From an uncultured Erysipelotrichaceae bacterium (GTDB lineage Bacteria > Bacillota_I > Bacilli_A > RF39 > UBA660): a stretch of 5,478 nucleotides of DNA. Each line of letters opens with the position of its first letter. Position 1 is the stretch's first letter. Positions 1 through 4,939 of the stretch are shown one piece after another. Below the pieces are notes generated by a model. It searched no databases. It had not been told where the DNA came from and worked only from the letters and a program-made list of their open reading frames with translations. The DNA lies in NCBI GenBank assembly GCA_902767005.1, contig CACXFY010000113.1, positions 1 to 5,478 of the forward strand, in the 5' to 3' direction. The translations under genes and the position numbers were made by a program.

Positions 1-579
1 ATTAATGCAAGACTTTTAATTGATCATTCTAAAGGAATAGAGACTTGTACTATTTCTGATATTAAGAACTATAAACCGAAGAATAGAAGTATATCTAGTA
101 GTCAAATATTATTTCATGATTATGATTTTTATAAAGCACGTAATGTACTAGTAGAAATGATAGATAATTTAGTATTAGAACTAGTTAGTATTAATCTATA
201 TACAGATAATGTTTTCTTATATATAGGTTATTCTAAAGATATAGAGAAAGGGGTTTCTATTAGTAGGAAGATTGATAGTACTAATAGTTTTAAAAATATT
301 AGTAGTTTACTTGTTAAATTATATGAAGATAATGTAAATAAAAATATTCCTATTAGAAGAATAGGAATTAGCTTTAATAATGTTAAAAATAATAATTTAA
401 AACAGTTAGATATTTTTAATAAGTATATTGAAGAGGATAAAGATAATTTATTATTAAAAAGTATTAATGATATTAAAAATAGATTTGGTAATAATTCAGT
501 ACTTAGATGTATTAGTTATGTTGATGGATCTAATCAAAGAATGAGAAATAAATTGGTAGGAGGTCATAATGGTGAATAA
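1..579 (+). CDS. Y-family translesion DNA polymerase (UmuC/UvrX-like), C-terminal part; 5' end outside window
   Basis: The reading frame is open from the first base of the window to a TAA at 577-579 and encodes the last 192 residues. The ATG at 157 is internal, because the protein similarity begins well before it. Residues 1-25 (NARLLIDHSKGIE...) and the following segment with Lys-Pro-Lys-Asn and SISSSQ match the thumb/linker of Firmicutes UmuC/UvrX/YqjW polymerases. The remainder corresponds to the little-finger (IMS_C) DNA-binding domain. The C-terminus, with NQRMRNKLVGGH, is the typical ending of this subfamily. The palm and catalytic acidic residues lie upstream of the window and cannot be checked. 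Such enzymes copy past DNA lesions, usually in the SOS response and with low fidelity. The 3' end overlaps the YolD-like gene by 11 bp, so the two are almost certainly one operon. The subfamily call is by recognition; UvrX versus YqjW cannot be settled from this fragment. Confidence 0.88.
   Translation: MNARLLIDHSKGIETCTISDIKNYKPKNRSISSSQILFHDYDFYKARNVLVEMIDNLVLELVSINLYTDNVFLYIGYSKDIEKGVSISRKIDSTNSFKNISSLLVKLYEDNVNKNIPIRRIGISFNNVKNNNLKQLDIFNKYIEEDKDNLLLKSINDIKNRFGNNSVLRCISYVDGSNQRMRNKLVGGHNGE
557..563 (+). promoter_or_regulatory. Ribosome binding site of the YolD-like gene, inside the polymerase gene
   Basis: TAGGAGG lies 5 bases before the ATG at 569 and within the last codons of the polymerase gene (the codons for Val-Gly-Gly). 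This near-perfect Shine-Dalgarno sequence fixes the start and supports translational coupling of the two genes. Confidence 0.8.
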
Positions 580-880
580 TGATTTTAGAGCAAAACAATT
601 TTTAGCTTTTGATGCATTAGATGGTTTTAGTGAAATTATTAGTAATTGTAATATTATTAAGTTTGATAAAATAATACGTGGTGAAGATTTAAATGCTGAG
701 TTGGATAGAATTATTAATAATTTAAAAATAGGTGATATGATTCATATTAGATATTATTTTGGTACTCAATATATTGAGAGTATTGGTAAAGTAAAGAAAA
801 TAGATCTCTTTAAGAAATGTTTATATGTATTAGATAGTATTATTAATTTTGAAGATATTTTAAGTATAAAAGTTTATTAA
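569..880 (+). CDS. YolD-like family protein, partner of the translesion polymerase
   Basis: This encodes 103 residues, the usual length of the YolD-like family. The N-terminal signature RAKQFLAFDALDGF (residues 7-20) matches the conserved RAKQF-PFDAL-GF segment of Clostridia/Bacilli YolD-like proteins. Residues 53-103 look like a small beta-rich half with alternating hydrophobics, such as DMIHIRYYFG. No membrane segment or signal peptide is present. In Bacillus subtilis, yolD and yqjX sit next to the Y-family polymerase genes uvrX and yqjW, and YolD-like proteins are thought to act with the polymerase in a UmuD-like accessory role. That role is inference from family knowledge and context. The start is supported by a TAGGAGG site 5 bases upstream, and the 11-bp overlap with the polymerase gene implies co-expression. 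The order here is polymerase first, YolD second. Confidence 0.87.
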   Translation: MVNNDFRAKQFLAFDALDGFSEIISNCNIIKFDKIIRGEDLNAELDRIINNLKIGDMIHIRYYFGTQYIESIGKVKKIDLFKKCLYVLDSIINFEDILSIKVY

Positions 881-885
881 TAAAC
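872..885. repeat. Perfect 14-bp palindrome over the YolD-like stop codon
   Basis: GTTTATTAATAAAC is a perfect palindrome containing the TAA stop at 878-880. It has no loop and no following T-tract, so it is not a convincing terminator. It lies just upstream of the -10 box at 890-895 and could be an operator or simply a chance AT-rich palindrome. Confidence 0.3.
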
Positions 886-886
886 A

Positions 887-895
887 TGTTATAAT
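887..895 (+). promoter_or_regulatory. Extended -10 promoter of the DUF3137-like gene
   Basis: TGTTATAAT is a consensus TATAAT hexamer (890-895) with the TGn extension. No recognisable -35 hexamer lies at 16-18 bp, as is common for extended -10 promoters. Sixteen bases separate the hexamer from the ATG at 912, so the transcript should start at about 901-903, right at the ribosome binding site. Confidence 0.6.
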
Positions 896-901
896 GATAC
901 T

Positions 902-908
902 AGGTGAT
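902..908 (+). promoter_or_regulatory. Ribosome binding site deciding the start at 912
   Basis: AGGTGAT followed by 3 bases and ATG is the same site and spacing used by apt and by the gene at 5443. It pairs with the AUCACCU segment of the 16S 3' tail. It favours ATG 912 over the in-frame ATG at 894, which overlaps the -10 hexamer. Confidence 0.7.
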
Positions 909-911
909 TAT

Positions 912-1688
912 ATGAAAATAAGTGATTTAAAAAATAAAGAGATGATTAGTAAATTATTAATAATTGGTTATTTAATTATACTTATATTATTTATAGTATT
1001 AGAGATAATTATTAATAATAATTTATTTAGATTAATATTGTTATTGATAATGATTGTATTAAGTGTTATTACTTATATTATTTATAATAAGAGTACGATA
1101 AAGAAAGAAGATTATTTATTATTAAAGAGTGTTAGTAATATAGATAGTGATTGTTATATTGATAATGATAAGTCATTTCCAACTCCTTTGAAAATGAACT
1201 TTGGTAATTTTAATAATAAAACGCATTGTATAACGAAGGTTAAGAGTAATAATTTTACTTTAATGGGTACACTTACTTTGATTGAGGGATCATCTGATAA
1301 TGATTATAGATATACTTATACTTATGATTTTGATTTGGATAAGAATTATGATTTTAAAACTATTATTAGTTACAAGAATAATTATTTTATAAAGAATAGA
1401 GAAAATAAAATTACTAGTGGTGATGAAGAGTTTGATAGTTATTTTGATATTTATTCTAATACTAATATAGATAATGAAATAATAGAAATAATTAAGAGTA
1501 TAAAGAAATATATTTATAATGATTTTGTTATTTATTATGAAAAGAATAAACTATATATATTTGTGTTTAGTAGAATGGATTATTTAGGGGCAATTAGAAA
1601 TAATAAGATTGAGCAAGCAGAGAATAGATTTAGTAGAGAAGTTAATCTATTTACAAGTGTTTATGAAGAAATAAAAAAGAGACTTTAG
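912..1688 (+). CDS. Two-TM membrane protein with DUF3137-like soluble domain, function unknown
   Basis: This encodes 258 residues from the ATG at 912. An in-frame ATG six codons upstream lies in the -10 box and is unlikely to be used. Two hydrophobic helices (about residues 12-34 and 39-59) form an N-terminal hairpin, and the remaining roughly 195 residues are soluble and rich in Asn, Asp and Tyr. The C-terminal half contains FDSYFDIYS (174-182), then an amphipathic helix and KLYIFVFS (213-220). This layout resembles the DUF3137 membrane proteins common in Bacilli and Mollicutes-like genomes, but the assignment is from memory of the pattern and is tentative. No catalytic motif is visible. The helix hairpin suggests both ends are cytoplasmic. 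The gene is only 31 bases after the YolD-like gene but has its own promoter. Its TAG stop lies in a bidirectional terminator shared with the convergent gene. Confidence 0.72.
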   Translation: MKISDLKNKEMISKLLIIGYLIILILFIVLEIIINNNLFRLILLLIMIVLSVITYIIYNKSTIKKEDYLLLKSVSNIDSDCYIDNDKSFPTPLKMNFGNFNNKTHCITKVKSNNFTLMGTLTLIEGSSDNDYRYTYTYDFDLDKNYDFKTIISYKNNYFIKNRENKITSGDEEFDSYFDIYSNTNIDNEIIEIIKSIKKYIYNDFVIYYEKNKLYIFVFSRMDYLGAIRNNKIEQAENRFSREVNLFTSVYEEIKKRL

Positions 1689-1697
1689 TCTCTTTTT
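1674..1697. terminator. Bidirectional Rho-independent terminator between convergent genes
   Basis: A perfect 10-bp stem (AAAAAGAGAC at 1674-1683 and GTCTCTTTTT at 1688-1697) has a TTTA loop and T-tracts on both strands. It contains the TAG stop of the + gene (1686-1688) and reaches into the stop codon of the - gene (1696-1698), so it should end transcription from both sides. Confidence 0.88.
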
Positions 1698-2379
1698 AAT
1701 AATCTTTATAATTATCAGAAATCATATTATTAATATTTATTTCATTACCATCTTTATCTACTGCATAAGTAGTTACGCCATCACTATCTTTTGAAGTAAA
1801 GTATGATATATTTTCTAGTCCTTTTACTTCAGTAGTTTTAGTTCTACCAGATATTAATGAGTATAGAGATATGATTTCTACTGAACCATCTTCTTTTACT
1901 AATAATAATGAATAGTTATCATTAATTGTTTGACCAGCTTCATAGACATATATACCAGATACCTTATCAGTAGATAATTCTTGTGCTTTTAATTCTTCAT
2001 TAGATGTTTGTACTTTTAAATTTTGAATATTTAATGGAGAATAATTCTTTCTAGTATTAGTTAGTGTTTGATAAGCGCCATCTCCAAATAAGTCTTCTAA
2101 TTCTGAACTTGAGCCATATACATTAACATATACTCTTCCATTATTTAATATAGCAATAGAGTTTGGATAAAAAGAAGTAACTGTATATGATTCTTGATCT
2201 TCAATATCTTTTGGTTCTTCCTTTTTTGTTTCTTTTACTTCTTTATTGTCACATTTCATAATTTTATCTAATAAGTTAAAGCTCTTTGCGGCATATAAAC
2301 CTCCAATAGTAATTGCAACACCAAATAGGCATCCAATAAATAGTTTTAAAAATGTATGTGGTTTCTTTTCTTTTTCCAT
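1696..2379 (-). CDS. Single-pass membrane-anchored protein with predicted extracellular domain, function unknown
   Basis: This encodes 227 residues. A short Lys-rich head (1-9) is followed by a hydrophobic helix at about residues 10-31, then a charged Lys/Glu linker (about 42-63). A soluble domain of about 165 residues lies after that. The layout fits an N-terminal anchor with the domain outside the cell; the positive head supports an N-in orientation. There is no lipobox. The soluble part has recurring beta-hairpin-like stretches: NGRVYVNVYG (80-89), NYSLLLVKEDGSVEIISL, and a segment with TTYAVDKDGNEI near the end. These are reminiscent of degenerate beta-propeller or solenoid strands, but no family is recognised and no enzymatic residues stand out. 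The start is fixed by AAAGGAGG six bases before the ATG. It is transcribed alone, divergent from apt and convergent with the DUF3137-like gene. Confidence 0.78.
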   Translation of the reverse strand: MEKEKKPHTFLKLFIGCLFGVAITIGGLYAAKSFNLLDKIMKCDNKEVKETKKEEPKDIEDQESYTVTSFYPNSIAILNNGRVYVNVYGSSSELEDLFGDGAYQTLTNTRKNYSPLNIQNLKVQTSNEELKAQELSTDKVSGIYVYEAGQTINDNYSLLLVKEDGSVEIISLYSLISGRTKTTEVKGLENISYFTSKDSDGVTTYAVDKDGNEININNMISDNYKDY

Positions 2380-2385
2380 AATAAT

Positions 2386-2413
2386 CCTCCTTTATATTAA
2401 TTAAATTATATCA
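2386..2413 (-). promoter_or_regulatory. Promoter and ribosome binding site of the membrane-anchored protein gene
   Basis: On the minus strand TGATATAAT (2413-2405) is a consensus extended -10. ATAACA (2433-2428) lies 17 bp upstream and matches four of six -35 consensus positions, and it falls inside the opposite apt -10. AAAGGAGG (2393-2386) is a strong Shine-Dalgarno sequence for the ATG at 2379. The expected leader is about 20 bases. Confidence 0.65.
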
Positions 2414-2439
2414 CAAGTTTTTAATTATGTTATAATTTA
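2402..2439. repeat. Inverted repeat formed by back-to-back extended -10 elements
   Basis: TAAATTATATCA (2402-2413) and TGTTATAATTTA (2428-2439) are reverse complements at 11 of 12 positions, with a 14-bp spacer. Each arm contains the -10 of one of the two divergent promoters. It may be purely a by-product of two similar promoters or a symmetric regulatory site. Confidence 0.6.
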
Positions 2440-2448
2440 GTTGGTGAT
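2428..2448 (+). promoter_or_regulatory. Extended -10 promoter and ribosome binding site of apt
   Basis: TGTTATAAT (2428-2436) is an extended -10. GGTGAT (2443-2448) is the Shine-Dalgarno sequence, 3 bases before the ATG at 2452. Only 15 bases separate the -10 from the ATG, so the transcript should start at about 2442-2444, giving a leader of about 10 bases. No good -35 is visible. Confidence 0.68.
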
Positions 2449-2451
2449 AAT

Positions 2452-2988
2452 ATGGAAATACTTAAAAATAATTTAGAAAATGAAATAAATATAAGAACAG
2501 AAATAGATTTTCCAAAAGAGGGTGTTGAGTTTGTAGATATTACTCCTTTAATATTAGAAAAAGAAGTATTTAATGAAATAATAGATAAATTATGTGATGA
2601 GATTAAAGATAAAAATATTGATTATGTAGTAGGTCCAGAAGCTCGTGGTTTTTTATTTGGTAGTGCTGTTGCGAATAAGTTAAATATAGGTTTTATTCCA
2701 ATTAGAAAACGTGGTAAATTACCACCAAGTACAGTAGAAGCCTCTTTTACATATGAAAAAGAATATGGAGAAGATTATCTAGAATTACCTAAATTAGTAG
2801 GAGAGAATTATAGTGATAAAAGATTTTATATTATAGATGATATATACGCAACAGGTAATACACTGAAGGCAATAGAAAAGACTATTAGTGATTTAGGTGG
2901 ATTAGTTATTGGAAAAGGAGTAGTAATAAATATTAAAGAACTAAATAATGATGAAGTATTTAGTTTAATAGATATTAATGAAAGTTAA
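2452..2988 (+). CDS. apt: Adenine phosphoribosyltransferase (purine salvage)
   Basis: This encodes 178 residues, close to the family's usual 170-180. The enzyme converts adenine and PRPP to AMP and pyrophosphate in the cytoplasm. Family landmarks appear in the expected order: IRTEIDFPKEGVEFVDITPL (residues 14-33), GPEARGF (61-67) where most homologs have GIEARGF, PIRKRGKLP (83-91) where most have PVRKPGKLP, then YGEDYLEL (105-112). The PRPP-binding loop IIDDIYATGNTL (127-138) carries the paired aspartates and the ATGNT turn. The isoleucine-tyrosine in that loop replaces the more usual leucine-leucine, a mild variation, and all core residues are kept, so the enzyme should be active. A related purine phosphoribosyltransferase is the only realistic alternative. 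It is a single-gene unit, with a promoter immediately upstream and a terminator directly after the stop. No guanine/PurR-type riboswitch fits, because the leader is only about 10 bases. Confidence 0.95.
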   Translation: MEILKNNLENEINIRTEIDFPKEGVEFVDITPLILEKEVFNEIIDKLCDEIKDKNIDYVVGPEARGFLFGSAVANKLNIGFIPIRKRGKLPPSTVEASFTYEKEYGEDYLELPKLVGENYSDKRFYIIDDIYATGNTLKAIEKTISDLGGLVIGKGVVINIKELNNDEVFSLIDINES

Positions 2989-2992
2989 TAAG

Positions 2993-3013
2993 ACAACCTA
3001 TGGTTGTTTTTTT
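2993..3013 (+). terminator. Rho-independent terminator of apt
   Basis: ACAACC (2993-2998), a TAT loop and GGTTGT (3002-3007) form a hairpin followed by seven T's (3007-3013 if counted from the end of the stem). It starts 4 bases after the apt stop. The descending arm and T-tract also supply the possible -35 (TTGTTT, 3004-3009) of the next gene. Confidence 0.85.
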
Positions 3014-3050
3014 GTATGTTTTTTTTTATAATAATGTGTCAAGGCGTGAT
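3004..3050 (+). promoter_or_regulatory. Promoter and ribosome binding site of the first transglutaminase-like gene
   Basis: A consensus TATAAT (3027-3032) lies 17 bp after a weak TTGTTT -35 (3004-3009) made from the apt terminator. AAGGCGTGAT (3041-3050) precedes the ATG at 3054 by 3 bases. It pairs with the 16S tail through GTGAT, with a C interrupting the usual GGTGAT. The identical ten bases precede the second paralog. Confidence 0.55.
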
Positions 3051-3053
3051 ATT

Positions 3054-4034
3054 ATGGATTTTTTAGAAGAAATAAAAGTATTAGATGATAATGAATTAGA
3101 AAAAGTTGTTAGAGAAAAAATTAAAAGATTGGAAGAAGAGGCTACTGACGATACTCATACTATTGGTTATCATTTAAATTATAATCCAGAAGATTATTCT
3201 GTTATATCAAATTTAGATGATGATTTATCTTTTTCTTTTGGAGTTAGTTGCTACTACGGTGGTTATATAAGAAGAAATATTAAAATGGTATATGGTTTTT
3301 GTTTTGACTTAAATGGGATTGTTAGTAATGATGGTAATTATTATTATGTTGATACTGATGACTATGTATTAGAGTTTTGTAAATTTATTAAAGATAAAGA
3401 AGTACTTAGTGAATATGATTTGTTTGATTATGTATTAGAGTTTATTAGAAAATATTTAGGTACTATTAATAATAGAAATCGTAGTGAAATGTTTCAAATG
3501 CTTTATAAAGATGATAGGCAATATTATGATCCAGTTATGGAACATGGTTTTAGTTGGTTTAAGGGTCAAGGTAATGGTATGTGTACTGAATACAGTTTAA
3601 TGGCTCAAAATATTTTATCTATGTTTGATATAGATTGTAGTATTGTTATAGGAAGAATAGAAACTGATGGAGAAAAGGGAGAAAATCATGCTTTTAATTT
3701 TATTAGTTTTGATGAGATGGAGAGTGGAGAAGAAGTTAATTATTTAATTGACTTTGGTAATTGTTGTAAAATATTTGATGAGAATTTTAAGTTAATAGAT
3801 TATACTCCTTTTATTGCGCCACTTGATAGTTACGATGATGAATTTGTAGATGAATTAGTTAATAAAAATAAACATTTAGTATTTGAAGATTACGATTATA
3901 TAGTATTAGGTGATAGTTTTATTATGGTGACTTATGATAAAAATAGAGAATATTTTATACCAAGTGATATTTTTGCTAATGGGGAAAGGCGTGATTATGA
4001 TGATGGGTTACAATATAATAAGACAATATCCTGA
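3054..4034 (+). CDS. Transglutaminase-like cysteine protein, first of a tandem pair
   Basis: This encodes 326 residues. The in-frame ATG at 3000 lies inside the apt terminator and upstream of the TATAAT box, so it is rejected; the ATG at 3054 has a ribosome binding site. Residues 1-30 form a charged, probably helical head. The middle is rich in Asp and Tyr (NYYYVDTDDYVLEF). The C-terminal half carries an apparent transglutaminase/papain-like triad: Cys177 in NGMCTEYSLMAQNIL at the start of a helix, His212 in GENHAFNFISF, and Asp233 in NYLIDFGN. This Cys-helix, His-strand, Asp-strand order is that of the PF01841 fold, whose members crosslink, deamidate or cleave at Gln/peptide bonds. The actual reaction here is unknown. 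There is no signal peptide or membrane segment, so it should be cytoplasmic. The protein is acidic. The stop is a double TGA (4032-4037). It is paralogous to the next gene. Confidence 0.75.
   Translation: MDFLEEIKVLDDNELEKVVREKIKRLEEEATDDTHTIGYHLNYNPEDYSVISNLDDDLSFSFGVSCYYGGYIRRNIKMVYGFCFDLNGIVSNDGNYYYVDTDDYVLEFCKFIKDKEVLSEYDLFDYVLEFIRKYLGTINNRNRSEMFQMLYKDDRQYYDPVMEHGFSWFKGQGNGMCTEYSLMAQNILSMFDIDCSIVIGRIETDGEKGENHAFNFISFDEMESGEEVNYLIDFGNCCKIFDENFKLIDYTPFIAPLDSYDDEFVDELVNKNKHLVFEDYDYIVLGDSFIMVTYDKNREYFIPSDIFANGERRDYDDGLQYNKTIS
3986..3995 (+). promoter_or_regulatory. Ribosome binding site of the second paralog, inside the first gene
   Basis: AAGGCGTGAT here is identical to the site at 3041-3050 before the first paralog. 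It is followed by T and three consecutive ATG codons (3997, 4000, 4003). It lies within the coding sequence of the first gene, 37-46 bases before its stop. It supports a start at one of the triple ATGs. Confidence 0.55.
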
Positions 4035-4917
4035 TGATGTCACCGGGGTAATGGATTATTTAATAGAAGAGGCTCAAGAATTATCTAAAAAACTAAATAA
4101 TAATAATTTAGTATTGGGTGTTGATTGTTCTGTTAATCCAGAGTTTAATGGTTTAGAAGAAGCATCTCATAAGACTAAAGCTATGTGGGCTGGCTATTTA
4201 AGAGATGATGTTAAAATCGTATACAAATTTATTAAAGATGAAGATGGTTATACTGTAAATGGTGGTTGTTACTACTATATGGATGATAATAAATATTTAT
4301 ATGATTTTGGAGAGTACATTAAGGATAAAGAAGTAAATGATGATTATGAGTTTTTAGAACATGTAATGTTGTTTTTAGATAATTATTTATATGATGAGTT
4401 TAAAGCAGCAACTTCTGATACAGAAGTTTATCCACTTATTTATAATAAAGAAGGGAAAGTTATTAATGAGATAGGTAATCATTCAATTAGTGATTTCTAT
4501 AGAGATAGTAGTGCACAATGTAGTGAATATAGTGCTATGGCATCTAATATACTTAGTGCTTTTGGATATAATGTTTTATATTTAGGTGGAAGCATAAAGA
4601 GTGATTCTGGAAGTGGTGGGCATGCTTATAATATTGCGATATTAGATGAAGGCTTTGCTATAGTAGATTTTTCTTTACCAATTATGAAGACTTCTATTGA
4701 AGGTAAAGTAATTGGTACTAGTCCATTTATTGGTTTTTTAGAAGAAAATTCAATGGACTATATTAGTGAATTTGCTCTTAACCATGAACCAATAGAATTA
4801 ACTGATTATGAAATGCTTTGTTTTGGTGATTCTAAACTTTATATTAATAAAGGTGATAATAGATATTATGTTATAGGAAATGTTAATTACTTTGATGAAT
4901 ATCAATATACAAAATAA
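3997..4917 (+). CDS. Transglutaminase-like cysteine protein, second of a tandem pair
   Basis: This encodes 306 residues from ATG 3997, overlapping the previous gene by 38 bp in another frame. ATG 4051 is an alternative: it would give 288 residues starting MDYLIEEA, which lines up with MDFLEEIK of the first paralog, but it has only a poor GGGG site 2 bases upstream. The apparent triad is Cys175 (SSAQCSEYSAMASNIL), His209 (SGGHAYNIAIL) and Asp224 (FAIVDFSLP). This is the transglutaminase-like order, with Cys-His spacing (34) almost equal to the first paralog (35). Other shared segments are VKIVYKF versus IKMVYGF, YIKDKEV versus FIKDKEV, TSPFIGFL versus YTPFIAPL and CFGDSKLYI versus VLGDSFIMV. 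There is no signal peptide or membrane segment. Substrate and reaction are unknown. A TATAAT at 4014-4019 might drive a separate transcript from the 4051 start, but co-transcription is simpler. It ends at a bidirectional terminator. Confidence 0.75.
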   Translation: MMMGYNIIRQYPDDVTGVMDYLIEEAQELSKKLNNNNLVLGVDCSVNPEFNGLEEASHKTKAMWAGYLRDDVKIVYKFIKDEDGYTVNGGCYYYMDDNKYLYDFGEYIKDKEVNDDYEFLEHVMLFLDNYLYDEFKAATSDTEVYPLIYNKEGKVINEIGNHSISDFYRDSSAQCSEYSAMASNILSAFGYNVLYLGGSIKSDSGSGGHAYNIAILDEGFAIVDFSLPIMKTSIEGKVIGTSPFIGFLEENSMDYISEFALNHEPIELTDYEMLCFGDSKLYINKGDNRYYVIGNVNYFDEYQYTK

Positions 4918-4939
4918 AAAAAGACTTAAAGTCTTTTTT
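4917..4939. terminator. Bidirectional Rho-independent terminator between the paralog pair and the lipoprotein gene
   Basis: AAAAAAGACT (4917-4926) and AGTCTTTTTT (4930-4939) form a perfect 10-bp stem with a TAA loop and T-tracts on both strands. It touches the TAA stop of the + gene (4915-4917) and the stop of the - gene (4938-4940). Confidence 0.88.

Noticed and set aside
157..579. A 140-residue protein starting at ATG 157
   Set aside because: The frame is open to the window's first base and the upstream 52 residues match the same polymerase family, so this is an internal methionine.
882..895. LexA/DinR-type SOS box near the polymerase operon
   Set aside because: AACATGTT has only two bases between AAC and GTT, whereas the Bacillus-type box GAAC-N4-GTTC needs four, and it is downstream of the polymerase operon rather than at its promoter.
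894..911. ATG 894 as start of the DUF3137-like gene
   Set aside because: It overlaps the -10 hexamer, so it would not be in the transcript from that promoter, and AGGTGAT is correctly placed for ATG 912.
2380..2451. Purine riboswitch upstream of apt
   Set aside because: The predicted apt leader is about 10 bases and the whole intergenic region is 72 bases, with no conserved purine-aptamer core such as the paired loop sequences.
3000..3053. Upstream ATG extending the first transglutaminase-like protein by 18 residues
   Set aside because: This ATG is inside the loop of the apt terminator and upstream of the TATAAT box at 3027-3032; the extension is the translation of the T-tract, and ATG 3054 has the ribosome binding site.
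3934..3996. Longest start of the second transglutaminase-like gene at ATG 3934
   Set aside because: It would overlap the previous gene by 101 bp with no ribosome binding site, and the added residues have no counterpart in the paralog. Starts at 3997-4003 or 4051 are better.
4032..4034. TGA read as tryptophan (Mycoplasma-type code)
   Set aside because: The first transglutaminase-like gene ends in two consecutive TGA codons, both tryptophans seen are TGG and no gene in the window needs TGA read through; the standard code fits.
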